A stretch of 64,000 nt of DNA from Anaerolineaceae bacterium (GTDB lineage: Bacteria > Chloroflexota > Anaerolineae > Aggregatilineales > Phototrophicaceae): NCBI GenBank assembly GCA_020634135.1, contig JACKCG010000001.1, positions 682,001 to 746,000 on the forward strand, in the 5' to 3' direction. The notes under the pieces were generated by a model. It was not told the DNA's origin. It ran no database searches and saw nothing but the letters and a program-made list of their open reading frames with translations. Every line of letters begins with the position of its first letter. Position 1 is the first letter of the stretch. The position numbers and the translations under genes were made by a program. Positions 52,079 through 61,916 of the stretch are shown piece by piece.

Positions 52079-55000
52079 TTGTCCAGTGACTTCCTAAACA
52101 TCTTTGTACGTCCGCCTGGCGATCTCCTGTTCTTTCTGGCAGTGATCGCAATCAGCCAGATGGGACTATTCATGGCGTGGAGTCGCCATCTGAATTTCCA
52201 ATCCCATCGTGATTTAGGTCGGTATGTGTTGGCATCGCTGGGCATCACAGTTGCCTGGGTTATTCTCATGCTTGGCGCCATGTTTGCCCTGCTGAGTAAT
52301 CAGGATGCTGTCACGATCATTCCGCCCCTTGAGCGTGCCGTGAATGTGGTTGCCATTCTCCTGTTGACCTGGGCGTTTCTCACGGCTGACCACACCCAAT
52401 GGGGGCGAACTCCCAACATTATCCTGCTGCTTTTCCTGGTGATTGTCGTATCGGGCTACACCATCACCGCGCTGGAATGGCCTGGGCAGGTCAACACGGT
52501 TGATTTCAACCTGAGCGGCTTTGGCATCGCCTGGACTTTCACCCCCGCAGTATTGGCATTACTGGGCATCATTCTTACTCTGGTCTACTTCCGTCTTATC
52601 ACTGATGCCCCGCTCAAACTGGTATTTTTCACGATACTGCTGTTAGGGTACGGGGGATCGATTCTGCAAATCACACAGGGCAACCTGATTGAGCACTATT
52701 CCGGCCCAGCGCGACTTGCATTCCTGGGGGCGCTCATTCTCGTACCTGCCATTATCTACCGGACGGTCATTCGCAATCTCGAGGGGGACGTGCTGACCGC
52801 AACCGGCGAACTCAAACCGTTGCCATCCCAGCCCCAGGCAGAACAACCAACCACAGGGCTTCGCCAATCGCTGCTGCCCGCCCCCGCGAATGTACCTACT
52901 ATCTCACCAGTCCAGCGCGATTCGGTTCACCTGCTGCGTACCCTGGGCATGATTCTGGAAGGAGCAGCCCCATCGGACATCCCCAAACGGGTTGTAACTA
53001 CGGTTGTGGATACCCTGAAGGCCGATGTAGGGGTACTGCTTACTCTGCAAGATGCCAACTATGCCGACATCTCATTTGCATACAACCGCGTGTTGGATAC
53101 ACCGATTTCCGCGCTGGCGTTAAACCTTGACCAGCAGCCCACCCTGGTGAACGCGATTGAGCGCCAATTGCAGCGCCCACTGTATCCCGATAGAAATCTG
53201 GATGAGCTGAAAGACCTCTATACCCGCCTGGATATTGAGCAGGTTGGCCCGGCGTATTTCCAGCCACTGGTCAGTGGCAGGGAGCTTATGGCTGTTCTTA
53301 TCATCGCTATGCCGTATGCCAACAAAGAGTTGGAGGACGCTGAAAGCGAACTACTTAAGGGTATGGCGATTATTGCCGGAAATCTGCTTTCATTGAGTTA
53401 TGCCGCCCGTGATGCTCGCCTCAAGGCGGAAGAACGCGCTATTCACGCAATGCTCCAGGGGACGTCGTTGGAGGACGTGCAAGACGGCACAGTACTTGCG
53501 GCCCACCAGGAAATGCAAGCCAGCCTGGCGTTCTCTCGCGAGCAAGTGAGCGAACTGACCCAGCAAGTCACAAAACTACAAATCGAACTTGACCATGAAC
53601 GAAGCCGGATTACCCAGGTACTTGGTGATACGGAAGAAGGACTGTCGGTTTCGCAGCGCATTGTTGCCCTCAATGACGAGCATCAGTCATTGCGCGAAGA
53701 GCGTGACCGGCTGGCGGCCCGCCTGCAGGAGGCCGAAACAGCACTGGCAGGCGCGACAGCATCCGGCAACGAGAGTGTTCTCAGAGCAATGATTGAGGGA
53801 CTGAAGCGCGAGAAGGCAGACCTTGACTCGCAGCGCCAACGTCTGCAAGGCGAGTTGGATATGCTGCGATCCGGCGACCAGGCGGTTATACTTCCAGAGG
53901 CCATGCAAAATATGGCTGACCAGATGGGGCAGGAAAAAGTTCGCCTGGAACAGGAGCGTGACCAACTTCAACACAAACTCAGCGATATTGAAACACAACT
54001 CAAGGCACTAGGCATTGAAAACACGGAAGATGGTCTTGCGCAGATTATCAGCCAACTGGCGGAGCAACGCGCCAAACTCCAAACACGCAACGACGCCTTG
54101 ACCCTCGAGCGCGACGCATTACTCAAAGAGCGAAAACAGCTTGAAACACATCTGGCTGAACAAAAAGAACGTGAAACACGCATTCAAACTCTACAATCCG
54201 AAATCAAGAACCTGGCCGCAGACCGCGAGGCCTTGACCCGAATGCGAGACCAGTACCGCTCTGAACGGGATGAGGCCGTCGCCAACATGAGTGCCATCAA
54301 ACAGCACCGCGCCCGCCTCCTGGCTGAGGTAGCCGGGTATCAGATGGAACTCAGTGAAAACCAGGAAGATCAGGCCAAACTACGTGAACAGGTGAAACAA
54401 GTCGACCTGCAACGGCAGGAACTTATTTCGGAGCGGGATCGCCTGGTTGCCGAGAATCAGATGGTTGCTTCCGAGCGTGACCAACTTATGGCGCGTCTGG
54501 ACGGCGATAGAGATCGGTTGAAACAGCTCGGCGAAGACGGCGTGAATTCATTGACCCGGATGATTGAAGAAGTCTCCCAGCAAAAAATGCAGCTTGAACA
54601 GGAATTACGAGAGACTCAGTCCGCTCTTGAGATCGCCCAACAGCGAGTCAGCGCTCCACCACCAGTCAATAACGCCATTGCGCCCGTTATGATCGGCAAT
54701 CGTGACCAGGTGCTAGGGACAGTGCAGGAACTACGCACGCCTTTGACTTCCATAGTCGGTTATACCGACCTCTTGATTGACGAATCTGCCGGCATTCTGG
54801 GAGAAATGCAGCGCAAATTCCTACAGCGTATCGCCGCGAATGTCACCCGTCTGACATTCATGCTGGATGACCTGACACGCATGGTGGCACTGGACGAAGG
54901 TAACATGAGCTTGGTGCCTGAGCCAGTGAACATCGTTGAAATCATAGAAGATGTCCTCACGCTCTCTGCCACTCAGTTCCGCGAAAAAGGGCTGACACTG

Positions 55001-55429
55001 AGCTTTGACTTGCAGGATGATCTTCCGCCGCTGCGGGCTGACCACGACGCCGTTGGGCAGATTGTCACAGAACTCCTCACCAATGCTTATCTGGCTTCCC
55101 CCCCTCACACACGGGTCTATATCTCTGCGCATCGCCAGGAGGTTAAGCTAACCCACAGCAAAACCTTTGCCGAGCCGAGGGACAGCATCCTGATTTCGGT
55201 GGAGGACAGCGGCGGCGGAATAGATCACGAAGACTTGCAGCGTGTTTTCTCACGTAAATATAAGGCATCAAACCCGTTGATTCAGGGATTGGGTGATACG
55301 GGGGTCGGCCTTTCCATTGCCAAATCGCTCGCTGAAGTCCTCAACGGCGCATTATGGTTAGAAACCCGCCCCGGCACGGGAAGCATCTTTTATGTTGCCT
55401 TTCCTATCACCACAGAGTTGGAGGTTTAA
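52079..55429 (+). CDS. Seven-TM, GAF, coiled-coil histidine-kinase-like protein without phospho-His
   Basis: 1116 residues from a TTG with AGGTGA six nt upstream. Seven membrane helices fill 1-230. A GAF-like domain (about 280-450) follows, then a very long coiled coil (about 455-860, rich in Glu, Gln, Arg, Leu). The C-terminus has a dimerisation/HisKA segment and an HATPase_c domain with N-box TELLTNAYLA, DSGGGID and GDTGVGLSIAKSL. The H-box reads VQELRTPL: Q883 (codon CAG at 54725-54727) stands where the phospho-His should be. ATP binding may persist but autophosphorylation at the usual site cannot. Possible roles: a pseudokinase scaffold or an allosteric partner. The next gene follows after 9 nt. 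Confidence 0.88.
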   Translation: MSSDFLNIFVRPPGDLLFFLAVIAISQMGLFMAWSRHLNFQSHRDLGRYVLASLGITVAWVILMLGAMFALLSNQDAVTIIPPLERAVNVVAILLLTWAFLTADHTQWGRTPNIILLLFLVIVVSGYTITALEWPGQVNTVDFNLSGFGIAWTFTPAVLALLGIILTLVYFRLITDAPLKLVFFTILLLGYGGSILQITQGNLIEHYSGPARLAFLGALILVPAIIYRTVIRNLEGDVLTATGELKPLPSQPQAEQPTTGLRQSLLPAPANVPTISPVQRDSVHLLRTLGMILEGAAPSDIPKRVVTTVVDTLKADVGVLLTLQDANYADISFAYNRVLDTPISALALNLDQQPTLVNAIERQLQRPLYPDRNLDELKDLYTRLDIEQVGPAYFQPLVSGRELMAVLIIAMPYANKELEDAESELLKGMAIIAGNLLSLSYAARDARLKAEERAIHAMLQGTSLEDVQDGTVLAAHQEMQASLAFSREQVSELTQQVTKLQIELDHERSRITQVLGDTEEGLSVSQRIVALNDEHQSLREERDRLAARLQEAETALAGATASGNESVLRAMIEGLKREKADLDSQRQRLQGELDMLRSGDQAVILPEAMQNMADQMGQEKVRLEQERDQLQHKLSDIETQLKALGIENTEDGLAQIISQLAEQRAKLQTRNDALTLERDALLKERKQLETHLAEQKERETRIQTLQSEIKNLAADREALTRMRDQYRSERDEAVANMSAIKQHRARLLAEVAGYQMELSENQEDQAKLREQVKQVDLQRQELISERDRLVAENQMVASERDQLMARLDGDRDRLKQLGEDGVNSLTRMIEEVSQQKMQLEQELRETQSALEIAQQRVSAPPPVNNAIAPVMIGNRDQVLGTVQELRTPLTSIVGYTDLLIDESAGILGEMQRKFLQRIAANVTRLTFMLDDLTRMVALDEGNMSLVPEPVNIVEIIEDVLTLSATQFREKGLTLSFDLQDDLPPLRADHDAVGQIVTELLTNAYLASPPHTRVYISAHRQEVKLTHSKTFAEPRDSILISVEDSGGGIDHEDLQRVFSRKYKASNPLIQGLGDTGVGLSIAKSLAEVLNGALWLETRPGTGSIFYVAFPITTELEV

Positions 55430-55438
55430 GACACTTTA

Positions 55439-56470
55439 ATGCCACGCGACATAGGAAACGAAATTGTCGTCGCCATCGCAGCGATTGGCATTTTAGCCTT
55501 CGCATTCGTGTTTGCGATTGTCCTGTCTCTTTCTAACATATCAGATGCCGACCAGACGGCAACGGCCAGCGCGGTAGTACAGCCAACCCGGACTGAGGTT
55601 GTGCTAGTGGCATCCCCTTCAGCTACCGAGCAGCCACCATCCACCACACCACTGCCGCCCTCAGCCACACCACTACCGATTGTGAGCCAGCAATCGGCGA
55701 CCCCCAGGCCAGTTAGTCCAACCGCTCTGCTTACGGCGAAGCCTTCGGTAACACGAATACCGACACAGACTCCTAGTCACACTGCCACCGCTACCAACAC
55801 GGCGACGACCACAGCCACGCAAACCCCCTCGGCAACACCAACAATCCTGAGCGTTACCGAGAGCCTGGGAATTCTGCCAACTCCAACCGCCGTGACGAGT
55901 CAGATAGCAGTGGTTTCGCCCGATCACTGCACGCCGCCGTCGGGTTGGGTGGTTTATGTCGTCCAGGTTGGTGACACTCTGTTTTCTATCGCACAGGCGA
56001 GTGGAAGCAGCGTCAATAGGCTACAGACAGCCAACTGCTTAGATAACATCAACAGTATCTTTGCTGGGACACTGCTTTATGTCCCCCGGCAACCACAGGG
56101 CCATCCATTCATCCAACCGCCCTATTCCGGCACACGGCCAACGGGGACACTGGCTGTTGAGGGCTGCACCTATGAAGGAGCGCGAATTACCAACCTGAGC
56201 GCGGGTCAGACGGTAAGCGGTCTCATTACACTCGTTGGGAGCGCCACTGTGAATGATTTCTGGTACTACAAGATCGAAATACGTCCTAATTATGCCGACG
56301 TGTACAATTTCTACAGCCGGTCAGAAACGTCTGTTACAGCGGGTACATTGGGTGTACTCGACACCAGGCGGTTTGACCCGGAGGTGTATTGGGTGCGACT
56401 CACTGTTCTGGCAAACAGTAGTGAAGTAATCCCAACTTGTACTATCCCGGTCATCATTAACAATCCCTGA
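55439..56470 (+). CDS. Membrane-anchored Thr/Pro-linker LysM protein
   Basis: 343 residues. One N-terminal membrane helix (about 10-32), a Thr/Pro/Ser-rich spacer (about 36-140) ending in the motif GILPTPT, then a single LysM (VVQVGDTLFSIAQASGSSVNRLQTANC) around 175-220 with an extra Cys pair: one in HCTPPSGW just before it and one in its NC. The remaining 110 residues form a beta domain (GARITNLSAGQTVSGLITLVGSA; YKIEIRP) with two more Cys (EGCTYEG, PTCTIPV). The domain may be a carbohydrate- or protein-binding Ig-like module. Wall attachment is inferred from LysM. Confidence 0.82.
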   Translation: MPRDIGNEIVVAIAAIGILAFAFVFAIVLSLSNISDADQTATASAVVQPTRTEVVLVASPSATEQPPSTTPLPPSATPLPIVSQQSATPRPVSPTALLTAKPSVTRIPTQTPSHTATATNTATTTATQTPSATPTILSVTESLGILPTPTAVTSQIAVVSPDHCTPPSGWVVYVVQVGDTLFSIAQASGSSVNRLQTANCLDNINSIFAGTLLYVPRQPQGHPFIQPPYSGTRPTGTLAVEGCTYEGARITNLSAGQTVSGLITLVGSATVNDFWYYKIEIRPNYADVYNFYSRSETSVTAGTLGVLDTRRFDPEVYWVRLTVLANSSEVIPTCTIPVIINNP

Positions 56471-56570
56471 AATTCGCCGTCCGGTGTCTTGAAATCCGCG
56501 TTCACCAAAGAAGCGGGAAATTCCCAAAAAGGATATAATAAAAAGGGTAAATTTGGGGATTTCCGCTTCT

Positions 56571-59500
56571 ATGGTTGAGCGAACCGAAAATCGCACATTC
56601 CGCATTCTTGCTTCAAGTGAAGAGGGAAGCAGTAGTTCGTTTCAATTATCTGGCAGCAGCCCGATGGTGATTGGTTCATCTCGTCAGGCGGATTTCCAGA
56701 TAAGCGGAAAATATCTCTCACGTCGCCATTTGTCGGTCAGCCGGATCAACGACTACGTTCAGGTCATTGATCTGGACAGCAAGAATGGCGCTTATCTCAA
56801 CGGTAATCGCCTGGTGGCTAATCGCGGCTATATGTGGCAGCCAGGCGATACGCTAAACATCGGTTCGGTTACACTCACACTGGAAGTCATTGCTACTGGA
56901 GAAACACCCACTCATTTCGAGTTGAAAAGCAGCGCGGCGCATCTCAGAGCAGGCGTCCAATCTCACCTATCGCTGGCGTATGAAGGCATACAGGATGAGC
57001 AGGTTTATTTTGAGGGGTATGCTTCCGGCGCGGGACTGACTTTTCTGCTCGACCCGTCCGAAGCGACGGCGCAACCGGGCACAACCACCTCGGTACAGGT
57101 AACCGCTCTGCCTAACCGTGTGTACCCCTTGGGAGCACGCTTGCCAGTCGAGTTCACGGCTTTCACGACCAGCGGCCTGTTTGACCGATTGGAAAGCAGT
57201 GTGCTAATTCGCCCGCCTTACCACCTTTGGGCGCTGCTACTGTTGTTTCTTGCTGCAACGATATCGCTGCCAACAGTGATTTTACCGCGCATTATAGGCG
57301 AGATCACACCCACGCCGCCATCTCCCATCGCGGTTGTTCAGCAGATTACTGATACGCCATTTCCGACAGAAACGCCCCCTGCAACATCAACCCCAGTCGC
57401 CTTTGACGATTCGGGAATCCTACCAACCCGGACGGTCATCGCCACGACAACGCCCACTGCGACCGACATCCCGGTATGTTTTTCACAGTGTGCAGCATAC
57501 GGCTGGCCGAATCAGGTTGTTCGGCCAGGAGATACCCTTTATAGCCTGGCACAATCCGCGGGGGTTAGTCTTTCCCTGGTCGCCCGGGTCAACTGCATTG
57601 ATGATCCCGATTCGATTTACGCGGGGCAGAGCATTTGCCTGCCATGTTCGGATGCGGATGGGGATGGAGTCTGCGATGCGGTTGACAACTGCCCGTCAGT
57701 CAGTAACCCAGACCAGGCAGATAGCGATGGCGACGGATCGGGTGATGCCTGCACGCCACCACTAGGCCTTGAGTGGGATACCATGCCACCCAGCCTGATG
57801 ACTGGCATGATATGTGACGGCATCCCATCGAATGCACAGGTTACTGTTCGCGCTACCAGTGGTTTTGGCATTACCCGGGTGACGGCGGAACTGGCGATAG
57901 AGGGGCGCGACACATCGCAACCCGTTGTCTCCAGCGGCGGGGCTGGCCTGTACACGTTCGGCGTGCAGATACCGGGCGATGTCCCGGCGAGCAGCAGTGG
58001 CGGCACTGTGCGCGTTACGGCCCAGGATGCGGCTGGTCGCTCAGCCACCCTCAGCACAACTTTTTCACTCACCCGCTGCGCCCCGCCAGCTACCGCCACA
58101 CCAACCGGTCTGGTGTTAAGCTGGGTCGAGCAGCCTCCGGCGCAAATGACCTTCGATAATTTTTACTGTCCGCAGAACAGCAGCAGTGCGGCGATTACAG
58201 TACGGGCGACGAGTCAGGCGGGTGTGGAGTCGGTAGCCGCCAGCGTTCAATTTGGCGACCAGGACTTCCCCTTACAGGTCAACACGCTCAGCGGCGGGCG
58301 CTATGCATTCACACTTGACCTGGAAGATGCGCGGTTCAGCGGACTTTCTGAAACAAGCGGCACAATTACTGTGACAGCAGCCGACAAACGCCAGGAGCAA
58401 AAACAACTTACGGCACAATTCAATATCGTAACCTGTAGTCTGGTTGTGGCCTGGTCGCAGCTGCCAGGCGGGATCGTTTCTGCGGATAATGCACTCTGTC
58501 CATCTACTCCGTCATCCGTATCAGGGGCGATCACCGTATCCGTTCCCAGTGTGGTGGATGATGCCGGAGTCACCGCAAGAGTGAGCGGCGGAAGTCTGAA
58601 TCAGGCATTATCCGTAGTTCCACAAGGGGCCGGACGCTACAATATCACGTTCGATCCCGGTGGACTGGGCGTTACATATACGGGCACTGCGGTAATTCAG
58701 GTTACAGTACGTGACCAGCGCAATAAAACCTATACGCTTGACTCGAATATCGAGATACAGGATTGCACCCTCAGTTTTGATTGGGAAACTTTGCCAGACA
58801 GCACTGTGGCAGGAAGCAACGCCACCTGTCCCGCTAACCCGGAGCGTACCAGCGGCACCGTGCGGGCGTCTTTGCCGGAGGCCGTAAGCAGTGTCTCGGC
58901 AGTTATTGACATTGAAGGGGCTTCGTATCAACTCGTGGTACGCCCAGGTATCGCCGGGACAGGATCATACGGCGTGGACATTGATGCGTCAGTGCTACCA
59001 CCGGTTGACTCAGCGACAAACACCATTCATTTTACGGCAGTGGACATTGCGGGCGGGCAATACGATTTAATCACAACAATTCGCATTGTGGATTGCCGGG
59101 GAAGTTTAACATGGATTATTCCCCCACCGGCGGAATTGGCGCTCACGAGCTGCCAATCCGTGCCGTCCCTCGGCTACGTTGTGCGACTGCAAGCACAGAT
59201 ACCATCTTTAGTACCGCCAGGTTCGGTTACAGCGGAAGGTCGCGATTTCTCAACCACCCGCGCAGTCACTTACGCGCCGGTCACATCTCCTTCAGAAGGT
59301 GTATTTGAGTTTGCAATCAGCCAGGTGCCTTCCGGCACGAGTGTCGGACACAACATCGTGGTACGCGCCTTTGCGCCTGACCACCGGGAAACGGCCTTCA
59401 TCACTACCCGAATTGTTGAATGTCCTGACCAACCGGTAAATAGCAGCCAATCGTTAGCGCCATCTGGCCCACCGGACGCCAGCGCAACACCCGCGCCGAC

Positions 59501-59696
59501 CAACACACCCTTACCGACCAGCACACACCCGCCTCCGACACCAACCCATACTGCTGTGCCGCCGGCTACTCATACACAGGTGCCACCATCGGCCACCGCT
59601 ACTCCGCCGCCAACCCACACGCCCACCGCTGCACCGCCACCAGAGGAAACGGCGGAAATGACACCTGTGCCAGACACAACGGCAGAAGTAGAATGA
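56571..59696 (+). CDS. FHA - TM - LysM - TSP3 - five Ig-like repeats, envelope sensor-like protein
   Basis: 1041 residues from the ATG at 56571; a TTG 18 nt upstream is possible. Cytosolic FHA domain (about 20-100) with SRRH and NG motifs for phospho-Thr binding, a second beta domain (about 105-215), a membrane helix (about 219-243), a Thr/Pro spacer with GILPTRT, and a LysM with the extra Cys pair (VCFSQCAAYGW ... RVNC). A thrombospondin type 3 calcium motif follows (DADGDGVCDAVDNCPSV). Five repeats of about 110 residues, each with a W-x-x-x-PP start and paired Cys, lead to a Thr/Pro-rich tail. The FHA would read a phosphorylated partner inside while the rest binds the wall outside. The kinase gene is next. 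Confidence 0.85.
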   Translation: MVERTENRTFRILASSEEGSSSSFQLSGSSPMVIGSSRQADFQISGKYLSRRHLSVSRINDYVQVIDLDSKNGAYLNGNRLVANRGYMWQPGDTLNIGSVTLTLEVIATGETPTHFELKSSAAHLRAGVQSHLSLAYEGIQDEQVYFEGYASGAGLTFLLDPSEATAQPGTTTSVQVTALPNRVYPLGARLPVEFTAFTTSGLFDRLESSVLIRPPYHLWALLLLFLAATISLPTVILPRIIGEITPTPPSPIAVVQQITDTPFPTETPPATSTPVAFDDSGILPTRTVIATTTPTATDIPVCFSQCAAYGWPNQVVRPGDTLYSLAQSAGVSLSLVARVNCIDDPDSIYAGQSICLPCSDADGDGVCDAVDNCPSVSNPDQADSDGDGSGDACTPPLGLEWDTMPPSLMTGMICDGIPSNAQVTVRATSGFGITRVTAELAIEGRDTSQPVVSSGGAGLYTFGVQIPGDVPASSSGGTVRVTAQDAAGRSATLSTTFSLTRCAPPATATPTGLVLSWVEQPPAQMTFDNFYCPQNSSSAAITVRATSQAGVESVAASVQFGDQDFPLQVNTLSGGRYAFTLDLEDARFSGLSETSGTITVTAADKRQEQKQLTAQFNIVTCSLVVAWSQLPGGIVSADNALCPSTPSSVSGAITVSVPSVVDDAGVTARVSGGSLNQALSVVPQGAGRYNITFDPGGLGVTYTGTAVIQVTVRDQRNKTYTLDSNIEIQDCTLSFDWETLPDSTVAGSNATCPANPERTSGTVRASLPEAVSSVSAVIDIEGASYQLVVRPGIAGTGSYGVDIDASVLPPVDSATNTIHFTAVDIAGGQYDLITTIRIVDCRGSLTWIIPPPAELALTSCQSVPSLGYVVRLQAQIPSLVPPGSVTAEGRDFSTTRAVTYAPVTSPSEGVFEFAISQVPSGTSVGHNIVVRAFAPDHRETAFITTRIVECPDQPVNSSQSLAPSGPPDASATPAPTNTPLPTSTHPPPTPTHTAVPPATHTQVPPSATATPPPTHTPTAAPPPEETAEMTPVPDTTAEVE
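57763..59430 (+). repeat. Five Ig-like protein repeats in the FHA-LysM protein
   Basis: Repeat starts near 57766, 58108, 58438, 58768 and 59101, with spacing of 330-342 nt. Each unit begins with a L-x-W-x-x-x-P type strand, has a Cys about 18 residues in, a central strand with V-T-V-R/V-x-V-x, and ends with a Cys (TRC, VTC, QDC, VDC, VEC). DNA identity is low, so the array is old. Confidence 0.75.
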
Positions 59697-59745
59697 GCAA
59701 CCGAGCATAATGGGCCAGTTATACAAAAAAGAGGAGTTGTAAGTC

Positions 59746-61911
59746 GTGGTTGTGCCAGACTTCACCAATACGGATCCGCTGATTAATCGAACTATTGAAG
59801 GGTATCACTTCATCAAGCGCCTGGGTGAAGGAAGCTATGGGCTGGTCTATCTGGCACGCCATCCCCGAATCAAGGATCGTCTGGTAGCGGTGAAATACAT
59901 CAAGCTGGGCGACCCAAAAGAGACACGCACTGTTGAACGAGAAGTCGCCATCCTGGCGAGACTGCAACACCCGAATATTGTAGATATTTACGACACGTAC
60001 CGTTTCGAACATTACCAGTTGATTGTGATGGAGTTGATACGTGGCGGCAACTTACAGGATGCGCTGAATCAGATTGGTGGCTTACTCGACCTGCGGGCTG
60101 CCCTGGAGATGATTGAGAATCTCGCGTTTGCGCTTGGGTATGTCCATGACGCGAATATCCTGCACCTTGACCTGAAGCCCGCGAATGTCCTGCTTGACCC
60201 AGTTTCCGAAGGGCAAATGGCACGCTTTGTGCTGACAGACTTCGGCATCGCCCAGATCGTCAACCCTGAATCCCTGCGGTCAACCAGTGTCGTCGGCACG
60301 CCCAAATATATGTCACCGGAACATTTCGGATTTGGCAACAACAAACCAGATCGCCGCTCCGATATTTACTCCCTGGGAATAATTCTTTACCAACTCATCA
60401 CAGGACATGTTCCCTTCCAATCACCGCAGCTGCTGGAAATCCTTAACCAACATGCCTACACCCCTGCAGTACCGCCTTCGCAGGAAATACCGGGTATTCC
60501 GCCCGCGCTGGATCACATCGTACTAAAAGCTCTGGCAAAAGACCCAGCGGAGCGCTTTCAAACTGCAAGTGAAATGGGCAGCGCGTTACGTGAATTGCGC
60601 TTTGGGCCGATTTCTTCTATGCAGATAGACTCAAAACGGGTTGGCGGCGCAGCACTTGGCGCTATCGCCCAGGCAAACGGCACAATTATGACGGCGCTGG
60701 ATGAACAGTATCCCCCAACGCGCACGACTCGCTTCAATCTGATGATTATGAAACCCGATGGCACCCAGGACCCTGTCGGGTTCGAGAAAACTTCTGTCAT
60801 CGTCGGGCGAGAAGAAGGTGTGGACCTGCTACTCGACCAGCACACGGTTTCGCGCCGCCATGCTCGTATAGATTGCGACAAAAACGGGAATCTTTATATC
60901 ACCGATCTGCAAAGTGCGAATGGCACGTATATAGATGGTGTACGACTTTCTCCGCAGGAGCGAGTCCTGTGGAACATCAGCCAGTTTGTGCAAATTCGGG
61001 GTTTCCTGTTACAGATTGCCGACCTTCCCAGCAGTCAGCCGGAATCTGATGCCGGCATATTCACTGCCGATCAAGTAGTGAATCTGCTAAATGAAGTGCA
61101 TAACCGCCGCAACAGGCCGTCTGTCCATATGCAGCTCTCTCCGGCGATTATCTATATAGATCCGGGCAAGCCACAGTATGTCCAGGTACAGGTTACGCCC
61201 GAAAATACGCCACTTGCGCGATATGAACTGCGCGCCAAACCAGGGCCAGGTATTTCCGAAGCCTGGTATACATTACCAGCGGGGCAAATTATCCGCTCAG
61301 GCGAGACATATACATTTGACTTCATAGTAAGCGCACCGCCAATCGGCACTGTAGGCGGCAAAACTCATGAAATCGCCCTCGAGGTCGTATCCGATCAGTC
61401 CGAAATCCCAAGCGCAATCCAGATACTCAAGGCACGCATTGTCGCTATGACCCGGTTTGCCGTCGCCCTTCGCCCCAGTGAGATTTCGCACCACCGGCGC
61501 CGCCGTGCCGAACTCACGGTCGCAAACTACGGCAACCAGCGTGAGACATTCACCTTTGAAGTACAAGCGCCGGATGTCCTCACTATCACGCCCGAAAAAC
61601 CCCAGCTAGATGTGCTACCGGGCGAGGAGCAGGTCATCAAGCTGAAATTCAAACCAGCGCGTGACGCCCGACAGAATCGGAGCCGTCTCGTCTATAGCCT
61701 GACCGTACATGCAGCATCAGGCATGGTCGAACGCTGCAACGGAACATATATTTTTCGGAAGCAGCGGCGGATACCCTTCGGAACGATGGTTGTGTGGGCG
61801 ATTGTTGTCCTTGTCGCTGCACGTCTGGTTTTTTATGGCGTGTCCCTTCCCCAACAGGTGAGCGAAATCCGCACCCTGATTGAAGGACTCGTGAAATGGA
61901 TTGGCGGATAA
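59746..61911 (+). CDS. Ser/Thr protein kinase with FHA domain and C-terminal TM
   Basis: 721 residues from a GTG (AGGAG 10 nt upstream). Hanks-type kinase domain at about 18-290: LGEGSYGLVYLA, catalytic Lys in VAVKYIK, HLDLKPANVLL (HRD written HLD, Asp intact), DFGIAQI and GTPKYMSPEHFG. A canonical FHA domain (about 335-425, GREEGVDLLL, SRRHARI, NGTYIDG) follows, then two Ig-like/NEW3-type beta regions (about 455-670) and a membrane helix near 685-706 close to the end. Unlike PknB-type kinases the TM is C-terminal and no PASTA domain exists, so external sensing must come from partners such as the LysM proteins encoded on both sides. Confidence 0.93.
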   Translation: MVVPDFTNTDPLINRTIEGYHFIKRLGEGSYGLVYLARHPRIKDRLVAVKYIKLGDPKETRTVEREVAILARLQHPNIVDIYDTYRFEHYQLIVMELIRGGNLQDALNQIGGLLDLRAALEMIENLAFALGYVHDANILHLDLKPANVLLDPVSEGQMARFVLTDFGIAQIVNPESLRSTSVVGTPKYMSPEHFGFGNNKPDRRSDIYSLGIILYQLITGHVPFQSPQLLEILNQHAYTPAVPPSQEIPGIPPALDHIVLKALAKDPAERFQTASEMGSALRELRFGPISSMQIDSKRVGGAALGAIAQANGTIMTALDEQYPPTRTTRFNLMIMKPDGTQDPVGFEKTSVIVGREEGVDLLLDQHTVSRRHARIDCDKNGNLYITDLQSANGTYIDGVRLSPQERVLWNISQFVQIRGFLLQIADLPSSQPESDAGIFTADQVVNLLNEVHNRRNRPSVHMQLSPAIIYIDPGKPQYVQVQVTPENTPLARYELRAKPGPGISEAWYTLPAGQIIRSGETYTFDFIVSAPPIGTVGGKTHEIALEVVSDQSEIPSAIQILKARIVAMTRFAVALRPSEISHHRRRRAELTVANYGNQRETFTFEVQAPDVLTITPEKPQLDVLPGEEQVIKLKFKPARDARQNRSRLVYSLTVHAASGMVERCNGTYIFRKQRRIPFGTMVVWAIVVLVAARLVFYGVSLPQQVSEIRTLIEGLVKWIGG

Positions 61912-61916
61912 ATCTG

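Noticed and set aside
57640..57760. EF-hand-like calcium protein
   Set aside because: The DADGDGVCD pattern with paired Cys and NCP is a thrombospondin type 3 repeat, not an EF-hand.
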